Assembly (NCBI GenBank): GCA_965243145.1
Contig: CBDEUB010000002.1
Location: forward strand, 2,170,001 to 2,234,000
DNA length: 64,000 nt
Reading direction: 5' to 3'
From: CBDBLK01 sp965243145
GTDB lineage: Bacteria; Bdellovibrionota; Bacteriovoracia; Bacteriovoracales; Bacteriovoracaceae
The position numbers and the translations under genes are program-made. Shown here in pieces: positions 7,181 through 16,696 of the stretch (positions within the stretch are counted from its first letter, which is position 1; each line of letters starts with the position of its first letter). Under the pieces are notes generated by a model. It did not search any database, was not told the DNA's origin, and worked only from the letters and a program-made list of their open reading frames with translations.

Positions 7181-8113
7181 GGAATGTTTGAGAACATTGG
7201 CCGCCGCTGAAATTTGATTTTTATCAAAACGGGTTTGTTCCCATTTCAATGTGGCGATGCTCTTTTGTAAAAATCCTTGAAAGATGGAGTGAAAAGCGGG
7301 GGCCAATTCGGATGTATAGTTCAGAAAAGCGAGTGCTGCATTTAAGTGCTGCAAACATTCGTCAAAATAGTGTGGCCAGGGGTTGACCTTTTTTTCGTGG
7401 GCGGAAAAGGGACGCGTACACTCCACAAGGTCGTCCAGGAGTTGGAAGGCCAGGCCCAGTTTGAGGCCGGCCCGCCACCACCACAATGCCTTTCTGTAGC
7501 AGGTTTGGCCTTGAGTGCTCGAAGCGCAAAGATGGCCAGAGATGAGGGAAACCTGGATTAAGCGCGCAGTTTTGGGCCGGTAAGTTTCCAAGAGTTCGGC
7601 GAGGGAAGGCCCAGGGGAAGGTTTACTGGAGAGGTCGCGCGCCTGGCCTTCGATCAGGCCCTTGGGGCCGAGTGCCCATGCGCCTATTTTGCGGATCAGG
7701 TCTGCGTGGGGAGTTTTCAGTTGTGCTGTCAGGGCGTAGCTGGCGTTGAGTAGGCCATCGCCGGTGAGCACCGCCTGCCATTCGCCGAAGGCCTTGTGCA
7801 AACTCGCCCGCCCGCGCCTTACATCGTCGTCATCCATGCAGGGAAGGTCGTCGTGGGCCAAAGTGTAGGCGTGGTGGATTTCCACGCTGGAACACAACAG
7901 GGCCAAATCGGAAAAGGGCCTGGCCAGTTCTTGGATCGCATCACCTTGAGTGTCTTCAAAGGCGGCGGCCGTCAGCAAAGGGCGGAAGAGTTTTCCCGCA
8001 GGCAAGACGGCGTAGTGATAGGCCTCTCTCAATTCAGTATGGCCAACTTGGCGCTGAAGGTGGAGTTTGAGATTTTGCAAAATCAGTGCGCGGACGCGAC
8101 ATTCAAACTCCAT
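7160..8113 (-). CDS. polyprenyl (farnesyl/geranylgeranyl) diphosphate synthase
   Basis: A 317-residue trans-prenyltransferase of the IspA type, condensing IPP with allylic diphosphates. The first aspartate-rich motif and its sequel read DDLPCMDDDDVRRGRASLHK, as in farnesyl diphosphate synthases. The second motif is QLLDDLVECTR, shortened at its third aspartate. The usual GGKRLRP is AGKLFRP. The substrate chain length cannot be fixed from sequence alone. It is not next to dxs or xseB here. Its 3' end overlaps the previous gene by 21 nt. Confidence 0.92.
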   Translation of the reverse strand: MEFECRVRALILQNLKLHLQRQVGHTELREAYHYAVLPAGKLFRPLLTAAAFEDTQGDAIQELARPFSDLALLCSSVEIHHAYTLAHDDLPCMDDDDVRRGRASLHKAFGEWQAVLTGDGLLNASYALTAQLKTPHADLIRKIGAWALGPKGLIEGQARDLSSKPSPGPSLAELLETYRPKTARLIQVSLISGHLCASSTQGQTCYRKALWWWRAGLKLGLAFQLLDDLVECTRPFSAHEKKVNPWPHYFDECLQHLNAALAFLNYTSELAPAFHSIFQGFLQKSIATLKWEQTRFDKNQISAAANVLKHSLKTKLE

Positions 8114-8121
8114 TTGAGCGT

Positions 8122-9309
8122 TCAGTTGGAGGTGCGTTCCGCTGAGGCCTGGGATTGAAATTTTTGGAAGAGTTCTCTTTCACTGATGCCGTCTAAATCG
8201 AATGTCTGCCTGGAAAGTATATCATATTCTTCAACTCTGAGACGAGTCAATTCTGCCGAGCGTTCGACAATTTCCCTTCTGGCATCACTCCACAGGGAAC
8301 TAAAAGTACTCAAATCGTCTCCCACGCTTTTCTCCAGGGCACGAATTTCATTTCTCAATTCGGGGAGCAAACGATTTCCTCTGGCCTCCAGTTGGAAGAT
8401 CACATCGTGCAAGGCCTCGCCCACCAGTTCCATGACGAGAATGGGGAAGCGTTCTTGAAAACCATAGTTTGCGCGTTGTGCATTTTCGTAGTACCCTTTA
8501 GAACTTGCGACGCTATGTTTCTTTTTTGTGTTGGAGATTCTCAGTTGGTAAAAGTCTTCCAGGCCGTCAAATTTTTTTGGCCAATTGATGAATTCTATTT
8601 TGCCGTATTTGGCGGTGTCTCTTCTCTTAATATTGCGTTCGTGAAAATAGAGATCCGACATAGATGAAAGATCCATATTGTTGGTCACTTGGCGGTCACC
8701 TTTGGCCGCTTCCAGGGTTTGTCGGTGTAATTTGTCCAAGTCAATGAGGTGGTCGAGGGCATGGCCAAAAAGTTTCCTTATCAAATGGTAGCTTTGTAGA
8801 CCGTTAGTTTTCCAATCGACAAAATTATTGTATGCATAACCGCCTGCACGCCGATTAGTTTTATTCATCAGTTCTATCTTATTTTCTATGTCGAGATTGT
8901 GCATTTTCCTGAGAGCGATCAGGCGGCCATGCTTTTGGGCCGTATCCCGCGTTCTCTCCCTGTATAGTTCCAAAAGGTCGCGCAAACCTTGCTCTTGTCT
9001 TTGGATTTCAGGGTTGGCCGGCCAAAGTCCTCGATCGACCATGGACTGGTAGTAATCGGCCTTGACTGCTTGATGGTAACTTCGCTCGGCCCAAAAAGAA
9101 TTGGCCTCTACCCAAAAGGCGTTGGGTACATTTTTTACTTTGTCGGCGTGAAAAGTGTCAGATAGGTTGCTATTGGCACTGAGGATAAGTTTCACATTCC
9201 GGTGACAGGTGGCGATCATGCCAAAGGCACTGGCAGTTGTCTTTGCAGGGGCCAACAGGTTCAGGGCCACAGTGGCAAGAAAAAGCATTTTTCGATCAAA
9301 AAAGAGCAC
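8122..9309 (-). CDS. exported hypothetical protein, helical
   Basis: A 395-residue protein with an N-terminal signal sequence (MLFLATVALNLLAPAKTTASA); the ATG at 9288 is an alternative start. The mature part is rich in charged residues and predicted helices, with a coiled-coil-like C-terminal section (LRNEIRALEKSVGD). It has no cysteine-type or enzyme motif I recognise. It is transcribed away from the three-gene amidoligase-like operon and shares its 140-bp upstream region, so a common function in the envelope is possible. The stop lies 8 nt before the start of the isoprenyl synthase gene, so the two may be cotranscribed. Confidence 0.8.
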   Translation of the reverse strand: MLFFDRKMLFLATVALNLLAPAKTTASAFGMIATCHRNVKLILSANSNLSDTFHADKVKNVPNAFWVEANSFWAERSYHQAVKADYYQSMVDRGLWPANPEIQRQEQGLRDLLELYRERTRDTAQKHGRLIALRKMHNLDIENKIELMNKTNRRAGGYAYNNFVDWKTNGLQSYHLIRKLFGHALDHLIDLDKLHRQTLEAAKGDRQVTNNMDLSSMSDLYFHERNIKRRDTAKYGKIEFINWPKKFDGLEDFYQLRISNTKKKHSVASSKGYYENAQRANYGFQERFPILVMELVGEALHDVIFQLEARGNRLLPELRNEIRALEKSVGDDLSTFSSLWSDARREIVERSAELTRLRVEEYDILSRQTFDLDGISERELFQKFQSQASAERTSN

Positions 9310-9449
9310 AGCAAGTTCCTCCGTTTAAAAAATGTCCTTTTACTGGCCTTCTTTGGCGTTTTTCTAGTCGCTATGCATAAACGAGTATTTTTTACCTGAT
9401 TTCCACCTCAATTTTGACATAGGGTAGGCCTCCTTACTAAGTAAGGCCC

Positions 9450-10868
9450 ATGCGTGGCCTTTTCTTTTGTTTGATAATTGGATTTCAAGTATTGCCCTCT
9501 CCCTGGGCCTCGGTTCGGTATAATTATACTTGGCAGCAGCTTCTCGAAGAGGGCAAGAGTGTTCACCCCGGGCACGACTTTGGCCTTACCTGGGGTGCTG
9601 AAAAAGAAGGAAGTACGGCGATCCTCACCCGGGTGGCCTCTCCCAGCGGGGCGACTCTCCGGAACTTCTTAGAAACCCTCTCTCCGGCAAATCAAACTCG
9701 CTTTTTGCGGGATTTTTTTACTCACTACCACGAGAGTGGGGATTATAGAGTCGAGGGAGAAGTGCGGGATATTCACGGGAATATTAAGGCCATTTCTTGG
9801 GAACAAATTGGTTTGAGGAACGCGGAGAGGGCCTCTCCGGATATTTTGGAACGGGCCTGGCAGGCCTGGATTGTGATGACCGATGATTCGCCCTTTTCTT
9901 TTCTCCATCCCAAAGTGCGCCGGTGGATTTTTAACGGAGATATGCCTGGATTGAAAAACAGGGGGTTTAAGAGTCGCCGCTTCTATTTTGACAAACCTTG
10001 GAGGCCCATTTTTGGCCAGGCCCAGCGCTACATTGAAGCGGTCTATAAAGACGGGAAGTCTTGGGAGATTCACTTTAGGCCGCAGAAAAGTTACGGGGAA
10101 TTTGAGGGAATGATTCGCTGGTTTCGGGAGGAACTCAAAACGGGAGACAGACTTTTTGGAGCGCCTGGACACCAGAGGATCGTCTTTCCCAGGGTCTCCG
10201 GGTTCAATGATGAAAAGGCCGCTGAACTTTTCAAAACTCTTCAGGCCTTGATCGCCACGGACGCCATAGAGAGGGAGAGTGATGTCCCCGATACCGTGGT
10301 TTGGAAAAGGGTTCACGCCGACGCCGGCGATTGGGAAGAGAGGGGCATTTTGAGAACGGAACCCCGGCGCTGGGGAGAGGGCCTCTACGGCATTGAGTTT
10401 AGGCGGGGGATGAAAAATGTTCCCTTGAGGCGGTTTGTTCTCACGGTGACGGCATCCCGGGTGATCGAAGGCCATTGGGATGACTTAGAGGACGCCTCTT
10501 CTTGGGTGCTAGTTCGCCCTTGGCCCCACGACTTGCAAAATCTGGAGAACCGTTTTGGTCTCGACAGGCAGACGGTGAGGTTGGCCCAATACCACTGGGA
10601 GGAGTACTTGCCGGAGTTTCACCACCTCTACTATGCCCCCCTGTGGAACTGGCAGGACGCTCCTTTTTTATCCCGTGAGAAAAAACAGCAGTTGAGAGAA
10701 CTTGCAAAAAAATTTGTGCAAGATAGTGCCCGTACCCCTATGGGGCGGCAGAAAATGCTCCGCTTAGTGGCCCAATGGGCGAGTCGGTCGGAGGTTGTGA
10801 CAGATTTAAAATATTATGCCTCTCCCAGGGGCGCGAGTTGCCGCCAGTTGGCCAGAGGAATTTTATGA
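9450..10868 (+). CDS. exported paralogue of the amidoligase-like proteins, short form
   Basis: A 472-residue protein with a signal peptide (GLFFCLIIGFQVLPSPWAS). It shares with the next two proteins the opening region (LLEEGK..., SPSGATL, LETLSP) and the block HFRPQKSYGEFEGMIRWFRE. It also shares the C-terminal tail CRQLARGIL, but lacks the long C-terminal amidoligase-like domain. Two segments (GIEFRRG; WEIHFRPQKSYGEF) may be a degenerate version of the same fold. Its TGA overlaps the ATG of the next gene (ATGA). A short hairpin, CCTTAC-TAA-GTAAGG, sits at 9432-9446 just ahead of the ATG. Confidence 0.85.
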   Translation: MRGLFFCLIIGFQVLPSPWASVRYNYTWQQLLEEGKSVHPGHDFGLTWGAEKEGSTAILTRVASPSGATLRNFLETLSPANQTRFLRDFFTHYHESGDYRVEGEVRDIHGNIKAISWEQIGLRNAERASPDILERAWQAWIVMTDDSPFSFLHPKVRRWIFNGDMPGLKNRGFKSRRFYFDKPWRPIFGQAQRYIEAVYKDGKSWEIHFRPQKSYGEFEGMIRWFREELKTGDRLFGAPGHQRIVFPRVSGFNDEKAAELFKTLQALIATDAIERESDVPDTVVWKRVHADAGDWEERGILRTEPRRWGEGLYGIEFRRGMKNVPLRRFVLTVTASRVIEGHWDDLEDASSWVLVRPWPHDLQNLENRFGLDRQTVRLAQYHWEEYLPEFHHLYYAPLWNWQDAPFLSREKKQQLRELAKKFVQDSARTPMGRQKMLRLVAQWASRSEVVTDLKYYASPRGASCRQLARGIL

Positions 10869-13381
10869 TCGCCGCCATCCTTTTTACCCTCCTTGTCTCG
10901 GCCCAAGCACAAGAGAATCCCTCGGCCTATGAAATTTATTCCCGGCTTTTAGAAGAAGGTGTGGATGCGAGGGTGAAATATTCCAAGGAAATGCCCATCA
11001 ACTGGATTTTAGTGCGCACAGGCCGATCTCATGTCCTGTTAAACCTTATATCTCCGAGTGGTGACACTCTCGATGAGTTGATTCAGTCCCTCACCTCGGA
11101 AAATCAGCAATTGTTCTTAGAAGAGTTCTTTGCCAAAAAAGATGGAGGCGGGACACCGGGCGACTTCCAGGAGGCGTGGAGAAAATTTCTCGCGGAGGAA
11201 AATAAAAAGGGGGATGTTCCCCTGGCATCTCTCACCGAGGAGATGGCCCAGAACATTTTTTACGGAAATTTTCCGGGACTTGAGAGGATTGGCCTTTCAT
11301 CCACCTACGGTAAACAATGGCGTTTTGCCCCCGGTGTAAACTTCAAGGCCGAACAGTTTGGCCTTGGGTTTTCTTCTACAAATTTTGCCTTCAACTTAGG
11401 TGTCCATGGGGATGAATCGGAGTGGACTCTCATTTTTCCCGCCCAGAAGAGCTATGGGGATTTTGAGGAGATGCTCAGGTGGGTGAGAAAAGTGCTGGGC
11501 CTACCCAATTCGTTGGCGGCCGAAAGGGAACTTCACATGATGGAGTTTAACAGTGACTTTTCCTCGAAGCAGGAAAAAATAAGGCTTCACCTTTTAAAGG
11601 TGATCAATTCCTATGGGAGGATGCCCTTTGACGATATTGTTGCCATGCGCTTGAACGACCAGGCAACGGCGGCAAGAATTTTATCTCAAGATTTATCAGG
11701 CATCGGTAGGTTATCTTCTTGGGATTGGAGTGGCCTTGCTTCTGTCCCGACGCCCCGGGAACTGGCCGATCGTTTCGGAGTATCCTTAGAGACGGCCAAA
11801 AAGGCCCTACACAATATTGCCCAGGCCAGAAAACTTTTTGAGTTTTGGGGTGCAAACCTGCTGGTTCCTTTAAATGCTTGGCGACAAATTCCCTTTTTGG
11901 GGGAATCTAAGGCCCGCGCTTTGGAATCCCTCGGTCGAACCTTTATTCAAGAAAGCGCCAAACTCGAAGGGGACGAGGAATCCCTGGCATCGCAGATGCT
12001 TAGGTTGCAGAGGATTTGGGCCTATGCTTCGTCTTCTTCAGAGGATATAGAGTTTGCTCTCACCCCCAGGCCCCGTGGGCCAATTGGGAAGGCCCTCTTT
12101 TATGCGCCCCCTTCTTCCGGTGAAAATGCCCCCCATGCCGTAGATGTCAACAAGATTGCCCTCGGGATCGAGTACACTGGCCGCTTTCCAATAGAGACTT
12201 ATGTCTACACCGGAAAAGCGCCGGAAAATCCCGATGAAAAACATTATTTCCTCTTCCCGTGGGATAAGGAGAGGGAGGAAGTGATAGAAGGGGTGGCCCG
12301 TGAATTGTCTCGCCAGCTTCGAGGGACTGGAGAGGTTCACCAAAAGGCCGGAGGCCATGGGCATGGCCTGGGATATTCCTACACTTTTCTGGACGGGCAA
12401 GGCCGAAGTTGGAGGGTGGATTGGGACGGGATTCGGAGAACTTACGATGAGGCGGGAAACATTGTGGAAGGCAGTGTGGGGGGAGGGCACTTGGAGGTTT
12501 CCACCGCAAAATTTGTTCCCAAAGTCTGGGAAGTCGAGGCGGTCTACAGTGTTTTTAAAAAATTCAACATTACTCCCTCCCAGTCTGAGGGCGGGGGAGG
12601 GCATATCAATATCGATTTGGCCCCCTTTGAGGGAAGGCCCAAGGCGGTGGCCCGTTTTTTGGCCCTCTTCCACCAATACCAGGAGATCATCCACTTGATG
12701 TTTGGAAGTCCCAACAACTTTTTTTACATAGGTGAGCATTTCTTGAATAAACTCAAAAATTTTAGCGGAACCGAGGAAGAACTCAAGGAAATGCTCTATA
12801 ACGAGCGCTATTTTTACTCTTCACCCAACGCCAAGACTCGCTATGTTTCCATCAATATTATCCCCTATTTTCAAGAGGTGATCCCCAAAGAATTTTTCGC
12901 AGAAGATGTCGATCAAGCAAACCCTACCGTACTTTGGAAACCTAGATTTCGTTTTGTCAGTTCGGAGGAAAAGAGGATTGAATTGCGCTTTTTTGCTGCT
13001 CCCAGAGATGCCTTTGAGTCGGCCCTGCACATCCGTTTTGTGCGGGCCATGCTCCACGCGGCCCTCAACGAAGACTTTTCCCTGGAGGGCCTCCCCTGGC
13101 CAGAGTTTAATTCGGCCGCCCCTCATTTGTATCCGCAAAAGGCCTTTCGCGATTTCAATTCTCTCTGCCGAACTCTCCAACTCGAATGTCACCTTTACCG
13201 CCCTTTGGTGGCCGAAGGATTGAGCGGGGTGGATTTGGAGAGGCAAATGAGTGGCCAATCTCTTCAAGAATTGGAGAAAACTGCGGCCAAGAAAATGGCC
13301 ACTTTGGGCCAAATTCTGGAAAACGATCATGTTTGGGGCCGTGCGGTTCCCTGCCAAAAATTGGCCAGAGAAATTTTATGA
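10865..13381 (+). CDS. exported amidoligase-like protein 1
   Basis: An 838-residue protein. The ATG at 10865, overlapping the previous stop, gives a clean signal peptide (MIAAILFTLLVSAQAQ). The C-terminal half has the landmarks of the COOH-NH2 ligase (Amidoligase_2) family, which has a glutamine-synthetase-like fold. They are GIEYTGRFP near 434, WRVDWDG near 516, GHLEVSTAKFVPKVWEVEAVY near 541, GGGGHINIDL near 576, and a late KRIELRFF. Known members form amide bonds on peptides or amines with ATP in the cytoplasm, so export is unexpected. The N-terminal half is shared with the shorter paralogue. Substrate unknown; it may be catalytically altered. Confidence 0.85.
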   Translation: MIAAILFTLLVSAQAQENPSAYEIYSRLLEEGVDARVKYSKEMPINWILVRTGRSHVLLNLISPSGDTLDELIQSLTSENQQLFLEEFFAKKDGGGTPGDFQEAWRKFLAEENKKGDVPLASLTEEMAQNIFYGNFPGLERIGLSSTYGKQWRFAPGVNFKAEQFGLGFSSTNFAFNLGVHGDESEWTLIFPAQKSYGDFEEMLRWVRKVLGLPNSLAAERELHMMEFNSDFSSKQEKIRLHLLKVINSYGRMPFDDIVAMRLNDQATAARILSQDLSGIGRLSSWDWSGLASVPTPRELADRFGVSLETAKKALHNIAQARKLFEFWGANLLVPLNAWRQIPFLGESKARALESLGRTFIQESAKLEGDEESLASQMLRLQRIWAYASSSSEDIEFALTPRPRGPIGKALFYAPPSSGENAPHAVDVNKIALGIEYTGRFPIETYVYTGKAPENPDEKHYFLFPWDKEREEVIEGVARELSRQLRGTGEVHQKAGGHGHGLGYSYTFLDGQGRSWRVDWDGIRRTYDEAGNIVEGSVGGGHLEVSTAKFVPKVWEVEAVYSVFKKFNITPSQSEGGGGHINIDLAPFEGRPKAVARFLALFHQYQEIIHLMFGSPNNFFYIGEHFLNKLKNFSGTEEELKEMLYNERYFYSSPNAKTRYVSINIIPYFQEVIPKEFFAEDVDQANPTVLWKPRFRFVSSEEKRIELRFFAAPRDAFESALHIRFVRAMLHAALNEDFSLEGLPWPEFNSAAPHLYPQKAFRDFNSLCRTLQLECHLYRPLVAEGLSGVDLERQMSGQSLQELEKTAAKKMATLGQILENDHVWGRAVPCQKLAREIL

Positions 13382-15894
13382 TCGCCGCCATCCTCTTTGC
13401 TCTCCTTTTCTCGACCCACACCCAGGCACAAGAAGGCCCTTCGGCCTATGAAATCTATTCCCGGCTTTTAGAGGAGAGTGTGGATTCAAGCGTGAGGTAT
13501 TCCGAAACAATAGGTGAATGGAATTTGATCTATTTCGGTTATTCCCACGGCATCTTAAATTTGGTGTCACCGAGCAGTGCCACTTTGGATGAGTTGGTTC
13601 AGTCTCTCTCTCCAGAAAAGCGGGCATTATTTTTGCAAGAACTTTTTTCTAAACAATTTTTTTCTAAACAAGGTAGTGGAAAGATACCGGGAAATTATCA
13701 ATTGCGATGGAAGGTTTTTTTGGAGCGAGAAAAAAAGAAGGGGGATATCCCTTTGGCCTCTCTTCCGGATGCTGTGGCCCAGGACATTTTTTATGGGAGT
13801 TTTCCGGGACTTGAAGGCACTGGCATCTCATCTACCTACGATGGGGAGTGGCATTTTATGCCTCAGCACAAGCTCAAGGCCAAACAGTTTGGTATCTCTC
13901 TCTGCAATATTTCCAGCGAAGAAAAATTGTATTGGGGGCTTAAGTTTGAGAATCAAAAAAGTTATGGAGATCGTGAAAAACTGATGGCATGGCTGAGAAG
14001 GACATTGGACATTTCCGATAATATGATTGACCATGAATTGCATTTTGTCATATCTCACAACGATTTTTCTTTAAGGCAGCAAAAAATCAGTTCTCGGCTT
14101 AGACAAGTGATAACAACTTACAAGAATCCTTATTCTCTTTTATCAAATCGCCTTTACGATCAAGCTGAAGTCGCAAGGGTTTTATCCCAAGATTTATCGG
14201 GCATGGGCCAAATCCTTTCTTGGGATTGGGATGCGCCTGCTTCCGTTCCCCAAGTGGAAGAATTGGCCGATCGTTTTGGAGTGTCCAAAGAGATTGCCGA
14301 AAAGGCCTTTTACAATCTGACCGATGCCGCAAATTATGATAGGTTGATGCTGGCCCCTTTAATTGCTTGGCGAGACATTCCTTATTTAGCGGAAGCTAAA
14401 GTTAAGGCCTTGGAATTTTTGAGCAAAAGATTTATTGAAGAAATTGCCAAAATAGAGGGAGATAAGGAATCCAGAAAACTTGCCCTCCTTCATCTGCAAC
14501 ACAATTGGGTCAATGCTGCTGCTTTGGCCAACGATATGGAATTTGCCCTAAGGCCCAGGCCTAGAGAGCGCATCGGAAAAATTCTCTCTTACAGGCCGTC
14601 CTCGTCCCAAAAAGACGCTGTGGATGTCAATAAGATTGCCTTAGGTGTCGAATACACTGGCCGGTTTCCCATAGAAACCTACGCATACATTCAAGATACA
14701 ACAGAAAATTCTGATACAAAAGAGCGTTATCTCTTTCCATGGAATGAGCAGAGGCAGGAACTTATGCAAGAAATTGCCCGGGAATTGTCTTTGGGCCTGA
14801 GAGGAACCGGGGAGATTCAAAAAAAGGCCGGAGGCCATGGGCATGGTCTGGGAACCTCCTACGCTTTCCTGGACGGGCGAGGCCGAAGTTGGAGCGTGGA
14901 TTGGGACGGGATTTTGAGGGGATACGATGATGCGGGAGAAGTTGTCGAGGAAAGTGTGCGCGGAGGGCATTTGGAAGTTTCCACCGCAAAATTTGTCCCC
15001 AAAGTCTGGGAAATTGAAACAGTTTATAAAGTGTTCAAGAAATTCAACATTACTCCCGACCCTCTTCAGGCCGGAGGAGGGCACATCAATGTAGACTTGG
15101 CCCCCTTTGAGGGAAATCCTAAGGCAGTGGCCCGTTTCCTCACTCTCTACCACCAATACCGAAAGATTATCGAACTCATGTTTAGCAACGGAGATTATTT
15201 ACACTTTGCAATAAGTGATCATCTTTTAAAGGAACTCAAAGATTTTCGCGGAAGCGAGGCAGAACTCAAGGAGATGCTCTACAACGAACGCTACTTTAAC
15301 TCTTTACTCGAAGGCAAAACGCGCCACTTTCCAATCAATATGATCCCCTATTTTCAAGAGGTGATTCCCAAAGAGTTTTTGGCCGAAGACATTGATCAAT
15401 TCAATTCTAAAATATCCTGGAAACCTAGATTCCGTTTTGTTCGGCCAGAAGAGAAGAGAATGGAACTGCGGTTTTTTCACAAGGCCCCGAGAGATGCTTT
15501 TGAATCGGCCCTACACATTCGTTTTGTGCGCGCCATGCTCCACGCGGCCTTGAACCGGGATTTTCCCCTGAAGGGCCGTATCAAAGCGTTGGATGACGAA
15601 CTTTTTTCTTACCTCAAAGGGCCTAAGAGGGCCTATAAGGAATTGGATTCCCTCTGCCAAACCCTCCAACTCGAATGTGATCTTTACCGTCCTTTAGTGG
15701 CCGAGGGCCTAAGTGAAGTCGATATAGCTTATCAAGAATTTAGTCTTGCGGCCGAATCATCTTTTCTGAGAAAAAAGAGAATTGCAAACCGGAAGATGGT
15801 GGCCTTCGGCCAAACCCTAAAAAACGATCACATCTGGGGCCAGGCGGTTTCCTGCAAAGATCGGGCAAAGCAGCTTTTAAACAGTTCTCGGTAA
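13378..15894 (+). CDS. exported amidoligase-like protein 2
   Basis: An 838-residue paralogue of the preceding protein, of identical length. It starts at an ATG overlapping the previous stop and has the same type of signal peptide (MIAAILFALLFSTHTQAQ). All C-terminal landmarks are kept: GVEYTGRFPIETYAY, GGHGHGLG, WSVDWDG, GGHLEVSTAKFVPKVWEIE, GGGHINVDLAPFEG and KRMELRFF. The N-terminal half is more diverged. It is the last gene of the three-gene operon. Retention of the putative ligand-binding residues in both long copies argues for function, not decay. Confidence 0.85.
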   Translation: MIAAILFALLFSTHTQAQEGPSAYEIYSRLLEESVDSSVRYSETIGEWNLIYFGYSHGILNLVSPSSATLDELVQSLSPEKRALFLQELFSKQFFSKQGSGKIPGNYQLRWKVFLEREKKKGDIPLASLPDAVAQDIFYGSFPGLEGTGISSTYDGEWHFMPQHKLKAKQFGISLCNISSEEKLYWGLKFENQKSYGDREKLMAWLRRTLDISDNMIDHELHFVISHNDFSLRQQKISSRLRQVITTYKNPYSLLSNRLYDQAEVARVLSQDLSGMGQILSWDWDAPASVPQVEELADRFGVSKEIAEKAFYNLTDAANYDRLMLAPLIAWRDIPYLAEAKVKALEFLSKRFIEEIAKIEGDKESRKLALLHLQHNWVNAAALANDMEFALRPRPRERIGKILSYRPSSSQKDAVDVNKIALGVEYTGRFPIETYAYIQDTTENSDTKERYLFPWNEQRQELMQEIARELSLGLRGTGEIQKKAGGHGHGLGTSYAFLDGRGRSWSVDWDGILRGYDDAGEVVEESVRGGHLEVSTAKFVPKVWEIETVYKVFKKFNITPDPLQAGGGHINVDLAPFEGNPKAVARFLTLYHQYRKIIELMFSNGDYLHFAISDHLLKELKDFRGSEAELKEMLYNERYFNSLLEGKTRHFPINMIPYFQEVIPKEFLAEDIDQFNSKISWKPRFRFVRPEEKRMELRFFHKAPRDAFESALHIRFVRAMLHAALNRDFPLKGRIKALDDELFSYLKGPKRAYKELDSLCQTLQLECDLYRPLVAEGLSEVDIAYQEFSLAAESSFLRKKRIANRKMVAFGQTLKNDHIWGQAVSCKDRAKQLLNSSR

Positions 15895-15994
15895 TGTGAG
15901 CATATATGATTCTACTCCAAACCCAAGAAAAAATCCCAGTTCAGACAAAAAAGAATAGTTGCAGCAATATATTCGGCCTATTACAATTTTAACT

Positions 15995-16315
15995 ATGGAA
16001 AAGTTAGCAATAGACTTCCCCTTTGAAGAAATAAAGAAATTTTGCCAAAAATGGAAAATTCAAGAACTTTCTGTATTTGGCTCAATTCTAAGAGAAGATT
16101 TCGATTTCAATAAAAGTGATATTGATATGCTCTATGTTTTTTCGCCAGAGTCTTGTTGGGGATGGGAAATATTGGATATGAAGAGCGAACTTAAAAAGAT
16201 TTTTGGAAGAAAAGTTGATTTTTTTAGCAAGAGGTCTATAGAAAAAAATAATAACCCTTACAAAAGGGAATCAATACTCGGAGAGGCGAAAGTGATTTAT
16301 GAGCAAGCAAAATAA
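15995..16315 (+). CDS. MntA-type nucleotidyltransferase antitoxin
   Basis: A protein of about 106 residues from the ATG at 15995; a TTG at 15959 would add 12 residues. It has the minimal nucleotidyltransferase motif FGSILREDFDFNKSDIDMLYVF (GS...D-x-D). MntA antitoxins AMPylate the HEPN ribonuclease toxin HepT at its conserved tyrosine. The partner follows with a 17-nt overlap. The module is AT-rich and unlike the preceding genes, which suggests transfer. Confidence 0.88.
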   Translation: MEKLAIDFPFEEIKKFCQKWKIQELSVFGSILREDFDFNKSDIDMLYVFSPESCWGWEILDMKSELKKIFGRKVDFFSKRSIEKNNNPYKRESILGEAKVIYEQAK

Positions 16316-16670
16316 GTTTATACAACGCAAAGACCTAGGTTGGTTAAAAGATATTTTTGATGCCTCAAATTCTATTAAAAAAATTACAGCAGACATTACA
16401 TTTGATGATTTTGATTCTGACATGTTGAAACATTTATCAGTAGCAAGACTTTTTGAAATTATAGGGGAGGCCACAAAAAACTTATCAAATGAATTGAGAG
16501 AAACTCATTCAAACATTCCTTGGAAGAAAATGGCCGGAATGAGAGATATTTTAATTCACGCTTATAGCGAAGCAGACAATAAAATAATATGGAACTCTGC
16601 GCGGAATGACATCCCTGATTTGATAGGCCAAATCGATCAGATCATACTTCACCTCGAAAATTTGAAATAG
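16299..16670 (+). CDS. HepT-type HEPN ribonuclease toxin
   Basis: A 123-residue HEPN-domain protein. The catalytic R-x4-H-x-Y motif is RDILIHAY near residue 84, preceded by IPWKKMAGM as in the DUF86/HepT family. HEPN toxins of this class cut RNA and are silenced by AMPylation by MntA, encoded just upstream and overlapping. A second, unrelated-looking MntA/HepT pair lies at 56859-57495. Confidence 0.9.
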   Translation: MSKQNKFIQRKDLGWLKDIFDASNSIKKITADITFDDFDSDMLKHLSVARLFEIIGEATKNLSNELRETHSNIPWKKMAGMRDILIHAYSEADNKIIWNSARNDIPDLIGQIDQIILHLENLK

Positions 16671-16696
16671 CGAGACGGACAAACAACTTTTAGGTT

